A stretch of 64,000 nucleotides of DNA, taken from positions 106,596,495-106,660,494 of the forward strand of contig NC_134455.1 in the NCBI RefSeq assembly GCF_047948215.1. Reading direction: 5' to 3'. This DNA is from Lycorma delicatula. Its lineage: Eukaryota > Arthropoda > Insecta > Hemiptera > Fulgoridae. The stretch's first letter is position 1; each line of letters begins with the position of its first letter. This document shows positions 1 through 12,329 of the stretch, piece by piece. Both the position numbers and the translations under genes were made by a program. The notes under the pieces were generated by a model. That model was not told where the DNA came from, did no database searches, and saw only the letters and a list, made by a program, of their open reading frames with translations.

Positions 1-1647
1 CTTGTAAAACTATTGGCATAAAAATTATTTACTCGCTAAATCTATTCATAAATTTTATTCAAAATAGTATGAATAGAATACGTTTCTACCACATAATTCG
101 GGTTTCAAAATGGGCTTACTACTTGGAAAGCACTGTTTTTTAAGTCAGTTATTATTTCAGCTGTGCAAAGAAATGAAACCTGATTAGTACGATTTCTTTA
201 TTGGTTACCGTAGGGTATTTGATTATGTCTAAAAAACAAAAATGTTAAAAGATCTTAAATAAATTTCATTAATGATAAGGAATATCTTATTTGTAATCTG
301 TACAATAATTAGAGTGCCAGTATTAAAGTTTGTTCAGAGGAAACTCATATCAAATGTTGTGTTTGACAAGATTACATTTCTCTCTTACTATGACTAATAT
401 CTATTTTGAATTACGAAAGTCTTGGAAGCACAGAATCTGAGATCTCAAGTTAATCATATACGATTGAGCAACAGCTGTTACCCTGGTGACAATATACCAC
501 CAACTCATTTGATAATTTTCAGGTGTTACTAAACAGTGTTTTGGAAGCAAGTAAGTAAGACGTATGGATTGGATATCGATATTAGTAGGGACAAAATAAC
601 GATATTATTTGAGAAATAATATAGGATACCATTACATTGTATAATTCTGTATAATTCACTCAGCTAATATTCTTACTTGATCATATTTAATGAATAATGG
701 ATCAGACAGTAGGAATAAGACTTCGTATAAAAACCCAGGATATCTCATAGATGACATTTTTTTACTTAGATTTGCTCTTGCCTATGAAACAGACCGGCAT
801 ATTCTCTTTGTAATTTTTTATGGAGCTGAAGAGTGAAAATAGTGCCAACGACTAGTAGTGAGAACTTAAAATATGGTTAAACTTCTTGTGGATTGACCAT
901 CTTTCCAATCCTTGACTTCTCAATGAACTTATTAACTACGCAATAAAATATAAACCTAGTAAAGAAAAGTACATTTAAATGCTTCAAATAATTATCATAA
1001 GGAGCGTTATGGAATAATATAACTAATTGTCATTTTGGGGGAATTTTGAAAAGAGGATCTAGATTCCGAATAACTTGCTTAAAAAAATTACAAACTATGA
1101 GTTTGATTGATCGCTAAATTTAATCGGGCTGCCATTGATAATGTTTAAAAATCATAATTTTTGTCACCAACATCCGAAACGAATAGGTACCACAAAAATA
1201 GAATATCATACTGTATGTGTAATTTTTATTTTATTTATTATTATTTTTTAAATGTACTTATTTAGGCTGTGTACAAAATGAAAGATAATGATCAGTATAT
1301 ATATCCTACACAGTAGGATAGTATATATATCCACAGAGACCTAAATAGTCTTTACGCAGTCCTAAAAACAGAAAATATACAAACATACAAAAATATCAGC
1401 TTAATATAAATTTGTAATTTAGCTGAATTATATCATCACATTTAGTTTATTTTCTTTTTTAAATCATTTGATTTAATTTTTCTTATTCTTTTTTGTTTCT
1501 TTTAACCACTAGTATTGTATTAACAACAATAGTACGATAGATAAGACTATTATATAAGCTATAAAATTCTTTCGCTGCAAATTCCTTTGCTATTCACAAA
1601 CAAAACTACTCTAAAAATTTATGAATGCAATTTTTTTTTCAGTAAAT
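1..1647. other. AT-rich non-coding stretch
   Basis: No coding or repeat homology that I can recognise. The only local structure is an imperfect hairpin near 1295-1331, where TATATATATCCTA is followed a few bases later by TAGGATAGTATATATAT. Confidence 0.5.
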
Positions 1648-2166
1648 TATCTATTATCTCTTTCACTTATAGTCTAACATTAACTCACCGAACCATTTCC
1701 TGTTTCCATGTACTGGAATTACTTGTGACGTCACCTTAATCACGTCAAACTTAAACATACAAGAAATTCGCTCCTTCACTGACCTCCTGGCAGAATAGTC
1801 TCTCTTCAAACTCACATAATAACTCCTCGCTTACAGACTGACCGTCAACTGGTCTTCCCCGGAATATTCATACTCCTGTCCTCTTTACCTGCAGGATTAG
1901 ACCGAACTCGAAGCGTAAAAATGATCGTCTGCCCTCACATTTTCCTATGAGATTCCAAACCTGAGTCCGGTTACTCTTCTTAGCGAACAGCATTTGTTTA
2001 GGTGTGCCAGCGGGCAATATTACAAAGGACGATTGTTAAACGAACCTGTTAGCTTTACTAAAACGGTTTCTTTTAGCCCCTTTCTGGATTCCTTCCATTA
2101 TTATATTTTCTACTACTTTCTTCTTAATTGGCAGGAATCCGTTACTCAGGTCCGTTATACCGTTCC
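1648..2166. repeat. Dispersed repeat D, copy 1
   Basis: This stretch matches the two halves of a second copy at about 46200-46350 and 47558-47945. Shared landmarks in order are TCTCTTTCACTTATAGTCTA, ACTTGTGACGTCA, CTTTACCTGCAG, CATTTTCCTATGAGATTCC, TTAGCTTTACTAAAA and GGAATCCGTTACTCAGG. The match ends near the phrase GTCCGTTATACCG. The 68-residue open frame inside it is not conserved in the other copy, so I do not call it a gene. The class of the repeat is unknown; it has no transposase or reverse-transcriptase motif. Confidence 0.75.
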
Positions 2167-2418
2167 TTTAAAATATGTTTTATCTAGCTACTTATATTAA
2201 TTTAGTTAATTTTCTACGTTACATTTTTTAAATTAATTAATTTTTTTATGCTGTTTGTCTAGTGACTTAAAATAATTTTGTCAATCTTCTATTTTAATTT
2301 ATTTTATTGGTAAAAATTTTAAGCGATAGGCTTCACATACGGTATTCGAAACTAGCATTTTCTGGAGAATTTATTTATTTGTTTCCAAAGATATATTTCT
2401 TTCTATTTTATCCATTTT

Positions 2419-2855
2419 ATTTGTCTTCTGTCATTTGACTGGTTTGATTCAGCTCTCCAAGATTCCCTATCTAGTACCAGTCATTGTACTTCGGTATACC
2501 CCTACATCCTGCATCCCTAACAATTTGTTTTACGTATTCCAAACGGTTCCTGCCTGCACAACTTTTCCCATCTACCTGTCTCTACAATATCAAAGCGACT
2601 ATTCTAAGATGCCTTAAAATGTTACCTATAAGTCTGTCTCTTCTTTTAACTATATTCTTCCAAATGCTTCTTTCTTCATCAAATTGCCACAAAATCACTT
2701 CATTTGTCACTTTATCCACTCATCTGATTTTTAACATTCTCCTATAGCACCACATTTCAAACGCTTCTAATTTTTTTCTTCTCAGATATTCCGATCGTCT
2801 AAGTTTCTCTTCCATATAAAGCTACGCTCCAAACATATACTTTCAAAATGTTTTC
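2419..2855 (-). pseudogene. LINE reverse-transcriptase ORF, C-terminal end (decayed)
   Basis: Read on the minus strand, this is the tail of a non-LTR retrotransposon polyprotein downstream of the reverse-transcriptase core. Recognisable pieces run from an MLKIRWVDKVT-like stretch through a short-spaced basic region to EYVKQIVRDAGCRG and a final block ending NQSN. The frame is broken several times. A close relative of the last ~180 bases occurs at 45237-45420 on the same strand. The upstream RT, the endonuclease and a poly(A) tail are absent, so this is a dead fragment. The family is inferred from remembered insect LINE tails (RTE/CR1-like); the exact clade is uncertain. Confidence 0.7.
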
Positions 2856-2919
2856 CTGATATAAATATTTATCCGTTTATATTTCCTTACATTTTCTTTG
2901 TTTCATATTTTGATGTATA

Positions 2920-3235
2920 TATATCACCCTGGGAATTTTTTTAAGCATCAACAACATTGTGTATGTTGGATGAGAAGTGTAGAGTGCATTAACGCATTTA
3001 ATTGAGCGTGAAACGATTCCTTGTTGTTCGTTGTACGATTTCCTGAAACGCTGAAATCCGCCCATATTCTTGGAGGAGAAAGTAGCATCAGGAGGAATGT
3101 AAATGTCGAATACGTAATCTCTGAATACTTTTATGTTTTCTTTTCCGTCTGATTGTAATGCCATTAGGTCGTCTGTGAAATATTCGTCTACATCGCCTGC
3201 ACTTAGGAAGGGTATGCCAAAAAATAATTTCAAAA
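2920..3235 (-). pseudogene. MULE-like transposase C-terminal fragment
   Basis: The minus-strand frame opens with DDLMALQSDGKENIKVFRDY and a following YIPPDATF segment. It then needs a frame change to read PRIWADFSVSGNRTTN with NNKESFHAQLN, and another to read LYTSHPTYTMLL. The order (acidic spacer, YI..DA.FPP..W, R.TN..ESFH, HP) resembles the end of MULE-type and related FLYWCH-associated transposase-like proteins common in insects. The catalytic core is not present. The open frame of 118 residues is therefore a mixture of frames and not an intact protein. A host gene derived from such a transposase is possible, but the frameshifts argue against it. Confidence 0.5.
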
Positions 3236-3408
3236 ATCCCGAAAAAGGTATATAGGTATATAATGTGGGCGAAAATTCTCTTTACATGTTAATAGCATAG
3301 AACAGTTAGATATGTAGATAAATATTGTTGTCAATACAAAAACAGTATATTTTAACATTTATGTCGGGTTAACATTAGAATTTATTGTCAATAACATTGC
3401 TACAAAAT

Positions 3409-4499
3409 TCAAGGTTCATTTATCAACGTCAGTGTGCACTCCCTCATGTTCGATGCAAATGCTGATGCGTCGCCATGTTCTTGTGTGCACCCCTGCAGCA
3501 TAACATGGGTGATCCTTTCAAATGCCATGCGAACTCCGTTTTTTAATTGATCGTCGTTCATGTATCGTCGTTTACGAACGTCTTCATTTATTATCCCCCA
3601 TAGTGCATTACCCGGTGTGCTGAAGTCTGGGCTTCGTAGAGACCATGGCAACGATGCAGAAGGTCTCGGGATCCACGTCCAATCAAGTGGTTTGTAAACA
3701 GTTCATTTAGCCTTGTGGCGGACACTTACAGCAAAATGCGGTGGAGCGCCGTCATGTTGAAGTGTAACGATTTCAGCTATTTTTCTTGCCATTAATATTG
3801 GAAGCAACCATGTGTTAATTGTGTGAAGATAACTGTGCTGGTTCACAAAACCATCAAAGAAATATGGTCCAACCAGATTGTTATCCCTGCCCAAATTATG
3901 ATTTGGGCAGGGATTACATGCAGCGGATTGCACACGATTTCCTAATAAAAGTACGGATTGTCTTGTGCCCAAAAAAAGAAGTTACGGTTTCGTGAGCTAC
4001 GATATATCGCACACTCCTCAGAGAACATAACGTTTCTTTGATCGTTTGCATGTTGAAAGCGTGCGAGCAGCAATTCACGTACATGCATACGTTGTTCCAA
4101 GTCACGATCACTCAACTCATTCACTGAGGATGGCCGAAAACACGAAACATTCCAGTCTTTCCATATATAGTCTCGCATAGTCGATCGCGAGATGCTTAAT
4201 TCTCCAGACCGCATACGGGTTGACTTCATCGGCAATCATTCAATTAATTCCGCCACAGCAATACAAGTTTCAGTGCGAGTCCTAGATCTTCCGCTACGCG
4301 GCGCATCAAGAACTTTTCCCGTCGCCAAGTTTCTCTTCTGCCGTGCGAATTACGTTGGGCGTGATGACGGCAGTTTTCCAAACTGCACAGTGAAGTACCT
4401 CAAAATGTCTGGCATTGTATTCTTTGTGTTCTGACGTTCGTGAACCCACACAGAAGCCACCAAATGTTCCTCAACAGTGAAAGCATTTCTATCCGTTAT
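3409..4499 (-). pseudogene. Tc1/mariner-superfamily transposase pseudogene
   Basis: A nearly full-length IS630/Tc1/mariner-type transposase read from right to left, broken by frameshifts and stops. The N-terminal part shows FTVEEHLVASVWVHERQN and an APRSGRSRTRTET linker typical of the hinge after the paired helix-turn-helix region. Next come SRSTMRDYIWKDW, a FSEECAIYRSSRNRNFFFW block (first catalytic region, with the D of the usual SDE replaced by E), GPYFFDGFVNQHSYL, the second-aspartate motif QHDGAPPHFAVSVR, and the third region RSPDFSTPGNALWGI. The expected start codon reads ATA near 4497. Such proteins cut and paste DNA at TA sites. I could not identify convincing terminal inverted repeats. 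It is one of several unrelated Tc1/mariner lineages in the window. Confidence 0.85.
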
Positions 4500-5744
4500 G
4501 GTTTAACTCGTGATTGTCACGTCCTCACCACACTAAGCGAAGTGACATGCGCAGGACTCAGCTTATGGCGGGAATAAAAGCGTTAATCTGCAACAGAAAA
4601 ATACAAAAATAAATAAATTAAATTAAAAAAATAAAATACAAAAAATATACCGTTTTTTGTATTGTTTTGTATCCATAACAAACTTTATCAACATTTTTAA
4701 CTGTACTATTCTAGTAACCTGTAAACGGACTTTTTGCTCATACTGTAGATACAAGAAGAATCAGGTAGGGATGGTGGTGATGAACCCTCTTATTGTTTGA
4801 CTGGTTTGAAAAAGTGAATCAGGTAGCGGCGAACGGAATTGGCCGAGTACAAATAAAATAATACATTTTTTACTGATAATATATTTTCTTGTTTGTTATT
4901 TTCATCTACATTTCTAATTCTAACAAAACTTTTTTAAAATATCCTTTCCTATATATGTTATAAATTTTCACATTATCACATTAGTGTATGCTGCGCCCCA
5001 AGATGTAATACCATATTTTCTTATTGATTCAAAAAGTGTATATGGTTATATTTTAAGCTGATTAATTTAGAGTAGTTCATAATTTAGTAAAAATATTTAG
5101 TAAATATTTAGTTATATATGCGATTCCCACTTTAACCTTACGCACATATACGCACAAATATTTAACTTTCTTTTTGTTACAGTAATATTATTATATTTTT
5201 TTTACAATAAGACTGCTCTCAATCCAATTAAAATTGTTTTTAAATTATTAGAAAATATAAATTTGCATTCAAAGATTTGTTGACCATTTTTTATTGTGGT
5301 TTGCACATTTGTTAATAAATCAGATAATTTGAGATTCAGTTTTTAACAATAATAATAATAATAATAATTTTTTCTCGGTTTATTTCCTTCATATAATTTA
5401 CCTTGTTGATATAAGTAGGTGTAAGCATATACAGTACCATAAGAGGTTAAACATATTATGCAGTACTAAAATCGTATATTCTTATTATTTAAAGAATAAA
5501 AGTATTTAATAAAACATTAATGCGTTTAATTGCTGTTAACAAAAGAGATCTATAGTTAGAAGTTAAAATTGAAAGTTATTCGTAGAAAAATTGACATTAT
5601 TACTTAATTATAACTTTTACGTTCAATAGACCAAATTTCAATTATTGCATAATTAATTTATCACTGGTTGCCTTATGTTCAAATATTCACTTAATTGCAT
5701 ATCCTTTGTATGACACAAAATTATTCTTTATTTCCCTAATGTGG
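4500..5744. other. AT-rich non-coding stretch
   Basis: No recognisable gene. A short (AAT)n run lies at about 5347-5369. Confidence 0.5.
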
Positions 5745-6043
5745 ACGTTGCAACCTGTTCAACTAGTGAACAATAAGCAACCCCCATAGCCCAATGAGAT
5801 GAGGATAATATGTAAATGAGTGTAGTTTTGTACAGACTCAAACAGACCTGAGTCCTGAGACATGTGGTAAATTGAACCCCTACCACCAAAGTAAACCGGT
5901 ATCCACTGTTTAGTATTCAAATCCTTATAAATGCATGTAGCTTTCATTAAGGATTCGAACTTCAGTACCTTCGACTTCGAAGATTAGTTAATCAACTGAT
6001 TTGCGATGTCGAGTTAACCACTGGACCAACCCAGTGGGGTGGC
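5745..6043 (-). repeat. SINE-A, tail type 1
   Basis: A tRNA-derived SINE on the minus strand. The head carries an A-box-like TGGTCCAGTGGTTAACTCGA (right end) and a degenerate B box. The body has the family phrases ATACGGTTTACTTTGGTGG-like and CATCCTCATCTCATTGGGC-like, and the tail ends GAACAGGTTGCAACG at the left. It is full length but diverged. The 62-residue open frame across it has no coding meaning. Confidence 0.85.
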
Positions 6044-6428
6044 TTATAAAGTACTTGTATTTCAAATATTTTATTTATTATTTTACTTAAATAAACTTTA
6101 TTTAAATTTTTATTATAATATTAACTTGTCTATTAACAAAGATAGATAAAATTGATTTTGTTAGAATAATATAATTTTCATTACATCATTTTGATTATTC
6201 AACTTTAAAATTAATTTTTTATATTCAAATTTGGTAAGGTTAAGAGAAAATATGTGCCGATTCAAAAGAAATAACTTTTTGTAATGCTCCAATTGGGCAA
6301 CTCAGAGATAGATTATTAATGTAATGTTATGTATTGAATAATAAAGAGTAGTAATGCACTAATTATATAGTAAATGATAATAATAAATACAGACCGACAG
6401 GGAGCAAAAAGGACTCGAGTGGAATTTA

Positions 6429-8430
6429 CAGAGTGTATCAGGAAGATATCACGGGACTTTCATAACCTATTCTACTCGTGAAATTATAAATTATAAACAT
6501 GTCCTAAAATGCCTCGTTTGCGAATTACGGCCAGTGAAAGATTTCAGTCGCATTTCAGCTATCCCGCAAAAATAAGGTCGTACTGAAATTTTTTCGACAT
6601 TAATTAAAAAACAAAATTAGTGATTTCTTTGGTTTTTGATCTGAAAAATCGAATAAAATAGGTCCCAGAATCGTATCTACATTAGGTTTTGAGAAATGTG
6701 AGGTGAAAACCAATAAATTATAATAAATCCCTGTCTTTTATGCTTGGCGTGCAATAACTTTGCTAAATGGGTAATAAACACATAAAACTTTGAAACAAAA
6801 CTTATAGAGAACTTAATTCTGAACAAAATGGTGTAGATAAGACGAATAAAATAAAGAAACGTTAGAAAAATTCAAATGTTACTTAAAAACAGTTCACTAG
6901 ACCAAAGTTGTGTCCCACTTTATAATAAATGTTCAAAAATAAGCCCTCAATTTTCAACAAATTGCTATTTTTAGTATTTCTAGGCTGTTCTTAAGTTGAT
7001 CAGCCGCATCCGTAATTCGAAAATTAATTCCTCAAGAGAATGTATGTTTGTTTTATAAACAATCATCCATCTCCAGATAAAAAATCTAAAGGTGTTAGAT
7101 CAGACAGTATTGATGGCCAGGAATGTGGACCTCTACGACCAATCCATTTCTCGAAGCAAAGCGGACCGTCTCCTGGGTGTAGATGTTGAACTGGCTGTTT
7201 ATGACAAGGATAAAACTTTTTTGTTTGTGTCTTCCCAGCCATCGAATGCGAAACTCCGATTCGCTTAGATAGACATCAGTCCTGACGCCTGGACTGCACT
7301 GAAATACATCGATAATAATTTCATCAATAACAGCGTCGTGCTCGACAGATCTCACGTAGCTGGTACGAATACTAGGTAGTAAACCTGTTTTCGGAATATT
7401 GCGATAAATCGTGTTAATTGTTTTAGAATCCGGAATCCTGCGATTCGGAAACCGTATTTCATAGTCTACTGCAGCAGCTGGCATTATCATTTCACAAACC
7501 CAAAATACTATATCAGCGTATTCTTCTGCATTACTTCAATGGAAATCCGAGTACGTTTTAACTAAAATTCCCGGAAAATCTTCGCAAACGTCAGCAAAGT
7601 TCCCAGCAACCGAAATACTTAATGTACCTTACAGACTGATTTAAACACTAATACAGTATTACACATTGTTGATCAGCTTTTGTTACTTTATTTCTAACTA
7701 TAAAATTATAATTTTACAAATAATTTATTGTATTTCTGACATTAATAAAAAAATTATTATCAAAAAAATTTTAATTTATTTATTTTAATTTTAAATTGCT
7801 CTGTAATTTTCAGTTTATAAAAAAAATTTAAAAGCAATCTTTAACTTAAATTTTATTTTTACAAAATTTTTACATCAAAAAATAATTTGGTTTTTCTTTA
7901 CATTAAACAAACGTCCTTTTAAAGTACTTTTCAAAAAAAAAAAATTTATTGTTTCTAAATAACATTCAAATTTTTCTAACTTTTCTTTGTTTTACTAAAG
8001 TCATCTTACACCATTTTGTTTAGAATTAATTATTTAATTCTGAACAAATTTTATTTAATAGTTATATGTGTTTATTACCCAATTAACAAAGTTATTGTAC
8101 GTCAAACATAAAAAACAGAGTTTTTTACCACAATTTATTGGTCTTCATTCTAGATTTCTCAAAAACGCCTGCGGATGCGGTTGGGATCTAATTTATTCAA
8201 TTTTTCAGATCAGAAGCCATAAAAATTCACTAATTTTGCTCCTTAATTACCGTTCTAAAAATTTCAGTACGACCTCATTTCACCGGGGTAGCTGAAATCC
8301 AAGCGAAATCTTTCACTAGTCGTAACTTGCAAACAAAACATTTTAGGACATATGTTTATGTGATCTTTTTTCATTATTTATACGAGTAGAATATATTACG
8401 AAAGTCCCGGGAGAACTTCGTAACACATTG
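6429..8430 (-). mobile_element. Tc1/mariner-type element with ~470-bp terminal inverted repeats
   Basis: A complete transposon of 2,002 bp. The left repeat runs from CAGAGTGTATCAGGAAGAT (6429) to about 6893. Its mirror image runs from about 7945 to CAATGTGTTACGAAGTT read from 8430. Shared stretches inside the repeats include CGGGACTTTC, TATTCTACTCGT, TGTCCTAAAATG, GGTCGTACTGAAATTTTT, GGGTAATAAACACATA and AACAAAATGGTGTA. TA dinucleotides at 6427-6428 and 8431-8432 fit the TA target duplication of this superfamily. The transposase remnant lies between the repeats on the minus strand. Arms this long are unusual, because most mariners have about 30 bp. The arms differ at many positions, so the insertion is old. 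Confidence 0.88.
7063..7538 (-). pseudogene. Internally deleted Tc1/mariner transposase
   Basis: The frame begins with NAEEYADIVFWVCE and the helix-turn-helix segment RFPNRRIPDSKTINTIYRN. A second HTH-like block follows, around DAVIDEIIIDVFQCSPGVRT. The frame then shifts to read PVQHLHPGDG, which normally precedes the catalytic domain. Immediately after GDG the sequence jumps to CFEKWIGRRGPHSWPS and SDLTPLDFLSGDG, which is the region around the third catalytic residue. About 150 residues, including the first two aspartates, are therefore missing. The product cannot be a working transposase. It sits centrally between the long inverted repeats of the 6429-8430 element and is clearly that element's own gene. 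Confidence 0.82.
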
Positions 8431-8772
8431 TATACATTACTAGTCTACGAGCATTATCTTCGGTATATTTTTAGTATCAGTCTTACCGTGTTTTCGATTT
8501 TGAAAATAAATATAAAACTGATAATTATTGATGTAGGAATTACTTTCTATTGAGATTAAAAGATCATTACAAAACAGGAAGAAAATGGAGTAAAAATACT
8601 GTTGATCAACAACGGTATTAGCAAATCTCTTAATAAAAACAAAAACTTATTTATTATATATATGTTGTTAGTGACGATAACTTCGTATCTAAGTATAGTG
8701 AATAATGAATCATCCACTAACAATATTAAAAAATGTTTATTTTAACATAGAATTAAACAGTCATAAAATGCT

Positions 8773-9118
8773 TAGCCCACTAGACAGCAGGTCAAGTGGT
8801 TAACTCGTTTAAATCAGTCGATTAAATCTATCTTCAATTTTCGAAATCGAAGATTGTGAATCCTAGTAAAGTTAGTTGTTAGTTGCTTTTATACGGATTT
8901 GAATACTGGACCGTGGATACCGGTGTAATTTGGTGGTTAGGGTTCAATTAACCACTCTTCTCAGAAATGATCGGCCTGATTCTGTACAAGCGCTACACCT
9001 TATTTACGTGTCAAACATATCATCCTCATCGCATTGGGTCGGAAGGGGAGGGGGTTGCTTATTGTTTACTAGTTGAACAGATATTAGCAACGTACTGATA
9101 TTAAGAAAAAAAATAAAA
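8773..9118 (+). repeat. SINE-A, tail type 1
   Basis: The head contains CAAGTGGTTAACTCG (A box). The middle contains TTTTATACGGATTTGAATAC and GGTGGTTAGGGTTCAATTAACC. The tail contains CATCGCATTGGGTC, TTGCTTATTGTTTACTAGTT and GAACAGAT, and ends in an A-rich run near 9100-9130. Confidence 0.85.
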
Positions 9119-9149
9119 AATAAAAATGCTTAATAATACTAAAAATATT

Positions 9150-9365
9150 GAAAGGTGGATGAGGAAAGATAACCAAACATGATGATTCATGCAGAGGAAA
9201 CAGGTAGAAGACCAAATGGTAGACCAAGAATGAAATGGAAAAATACGGCGATGGAGGAAATGCTCAAGAGAGGGGATGTAGTGAGAGTAATGGAAGATGG
9301 TTCATGGATTGAGGCAGATGGAGAAATTTTGTAGACGGCCCAATCCGTGGAAACTTTGTTAAAGG
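9150..9365 (+). pseudogene. LINE ORF C-terminal tail fragment
   Basis: The plus-strand frame reads ETGRRPNGRPRMKWKNT and then AMEEMLKRGDVVRVMEDGSW before a stop. The basic GRRP.GRP..KW block followed by an acidic, tryptophan-containing end is the usual last part of many insect non-LTR reverse-transcriptase proteins (RTE/CR1-like). It is only about 70 codons long and no RT core is seen. It lies 40 bp downstream of a SINE-A copy, with no sign that the two are linked. Confidence 0.6.
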
Positions 9366-11144
9366 GGTCTGAAAATGATGATGAATAATCAAAACGTGTA
9401 CTACTAAAAATACGTAGATTTAGAAATAACGTAAATTACAGTAGCTGTTAATACATTATGTTGTTGATAATAGAATAGTTTCTAGGTACAGTGTAATAAA
9501 AAATCTTTAGTCTGTTTGAGGTCGATTGTTGTCAATCATTAAGTAATAAAACCCCATTATAATTATTTTGTTCTTTTTATTACACAAAAAATAAAATAAT
9601 TCAAAACAGTGCTGTGGGTCAATGTTATTTTTAATTATCTTTTATATTACAATATTTTGTTAGATTATTTACTTAACTTCTTTTTTTATGGATGATTGTT
9701 ACATATGCTTTATGCTTTTTGCTTATTGTTAAGTAATGAAATGAGTTTTCGCTGGTAAAAGACATTCAAACATTTACCTAGAATCGGACACAATTATTAC
9801 TGTTTATACTTATATTTTACGATATGAACTACCAAGGTGACTTTATGTAAATTTATTTTGAATTTAACAAAGTTAATATATTATTGCGCAGAAATTTGTT
9901 CTGATTTATAAAAATGTGTTACTAAAAGTATTAATCAAGATGACTGGTTCATGTAACATTTTTTCTCATTTATGAATTTACGCCTAATATACATATTAAG
10001 GTCTATTATTTTATCGACTTGAATACGAAATGCTCTTATAAATAATATGACTTGAATACGAAATGCTCTTATAAATAATATTCACTAACAGTCCTGACTA
10101 TTTAATACGATGCACTGTAAAATAAGAGGAATATTACTATGAAACACCTTTTAAATTTGTAAATGACCAAAACCAAATCGAGTTCTATTAGGTGTACATT
10201 TAAAGATTTAAAAAAAATATATGTAAATAAATTAGATATTACAAACTTATTTGCCCGTTGATATTATTTAATATAAACGATCATCATTATTTTATTGTTT
10301 TAATAGAACACAACAGTGAATCGGACGATTTTAAATACGTTATTAAAAGTAAATTATCAATTAATTTTATTTAGTTGTTTTATTTAGTTTTTTTTGTGTA
10401 ATTAATAAAATCCATTAAAAAAAGTTATAAAATTGAAAATGGACTTCTTAAATATTATTTTTGATTTAAATTTTTTATGTCCCTTTACTACAACGATCGT
10501 ACATACCAATTTATTAATGTTTGCCGTGACATTTTTGCGTCATACATTCTCAACAAATAAGTGATGAAAAAAGCGTATAAAAGTTGTATGAATGTTACAT
10601 TTTATAATATACCAGCACTAGTCCACTGGACTACAATAATTCTATTACCTCAATATTATATTACATTTATGGACAGTAAAAAGGAGTTAAAAAATAAAAA
10701 CAAACCATTATAAAAAGCACAGGTTTATTTTAAAATTTTAATTATTATTTTATTTGATAAAGGTTCAGATAGTAAGAAATAATATTATTAGAGATCATTT
10801 TCTGTTTATTTATCTAAAATAATCAGTTCTTTAAATGTCCCTTAAAAAATTAACAGCATTTTGTTTTTAATGAAAAATCTACTTTGAAAATCATCGTTCA
10901 GTTGTACATTTTTTTTAAGGATTAAATAGTTCATTGAATAAAAATAAATCTGACAAAAATTGTAATACTTTCCTGGTATCGATTATCATATATTCTTATA
11001 TAATGGAAAAATAATGATGCATGAAAAGAATTACCTAAGATTTCCTACGTAGGATGGGAATAATTTATAAAGAATTATATTACAAAATTATCATTTTATG
11101 CTTAAATACATAAAAAAAGTTTAACAAATTAAAAAAAATTACCA
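9366..11144. other. AT-rich non-coding stretch
   Basis: No gene recognised. The only structure I can define is the 33-bp tandem duplication listed separately at 10016-10081. Confidence 0.5.
10016..10081. repeat. Perfect 33-bp tandem duplication
   Basis: Two identical 33-bp units abut at 10048/10049. Each starts GACTTGAATACGAAATGC and ends TATAAATAATAT. There is no mismatch between them, which suggests a recent duplication. Confidence 0.95.
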
Positions 11145-11945
11145 TATACCTTCCATATTTTTTATTTTTTATTTTTCTACTTTTACTATGTTAAATGGAT
11201 GAAACTAAAAAAAAATTCAACTGAAAAATGTACAACCAATAAAAATTTTCCTGAAATTTCTTTTTTGAGGGTGGGGATGAGTTATAAAGAGATTTTATTG
11301 TAATACTATTATCAAAAGTTAAAAGAAACTAAAAAAGGTAAAAAAATTCCAAAAATCTATATTTTTAAACTTTGATGTGATTCCCCTCCAATATTGCCTC
11401 CAAAGTATTTTTTTTTTTGGAGGTGTACCCTTGCACTACTAATTTCCTTTGGAAGAAATTTAAAAAAAATTTGGTGAAGAAAATAGGCAATAAATGAAAG
11501 GATAAAAAGGATACTTTTTATTTTCGAGAAGGGGAGAACTTCGGGGAAAAATTTTGTTAAAAATGATCAGATAAGCAAGCATTCAGAAATGTACTGAGAT
11601 TAATATAAAGTGGGTTTATGTTTGCAAAATTTGAGAAAATTGATCGTAAATAAACTATCTACTTTACCCGCTAGAGATATTGACCCCAAAGTTTTATCAA
11701 CAAATTCCCCATATCCACCAGTCTGTGCCAAATTTCATCAAAATCTGTATTTCCAATCAAAACTATTAAACTTAAACTCGCTAACACACGTGCACAGACA
11801 ATTACCCCCTTACTTTTTTCTATTGGGGTTCCCATGTATCGTCGATAAATACAAAAACTCATTCCCAATTTTTTCACTGATTTTCTTACTTTCCTTCTTG
11901 CAACGTAGCTGTAGAACTACGATGCCAGGAAATTAAAAGACAAGT
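11145..11945 (+). repeat. Dispersed repeat R, copy 1
   Basis: Homologous to 19925-20495 (same strand) and to 52245-52890 (opposite strand). Shared marks in order are a GGGTGGGGATGA-like phrase followed by TTTTATTGTAATA, CCTCCAAAGTATTTTTTT followed by a G-rich run, GTACTGAGAT, TTTGCAAAATTTGAGAAAATTGA, GGGGTTCCCATG, and the end block TTTCCTTCTTGCAA with GATGCCAGGAAATTAAAA. The 108-residue frame across 11610-11936 is not kept in the other copies. No transposase or RT motif is visible and the class is unknown. Confidence 0.7.
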
Positions 11946-12329
11946 GAAAACACAACTAAAAATTTTGGTGTTCAAAACAAAGAATAATGCTGCAAATGAA
12001 TCGATAAGAAACTAATTTAGTAATAATAGTTAAATATCACAGCATTATTTGCTGTCAGATTTTCGTCTCATAGTTCTTCAAAAGAATTTTTTAGTACCGA
12101 ACGTTTTTTTGTTGTCTGGAAGCTTACAAAAATAAAATAAAAGTACCATTTCATTTGTTTTTCTTATAAATAGATCTTAAATTGTTTCCATAAATTGAAT
12201 TTTTGTAATTAACTTATATTATGAAAATTCAACTGGATCTAAAAAGTATCGCTGCGTTTTTATAAATAGACTGTTATATTAATGCAATGTATAATATTTA
12301 AAACAGAAATCTTTAGAAATGTATATTCA

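Noticed and set aside
7095..7490. 131-residue frame as a host gene
   Set aside because: The motifs show it is an internally deleted transposase inside long inverted repeats.
11610..11936. 108-residue plus-strand frame
   Set aside because: It lies in repeat R and is not open in the other two copies.
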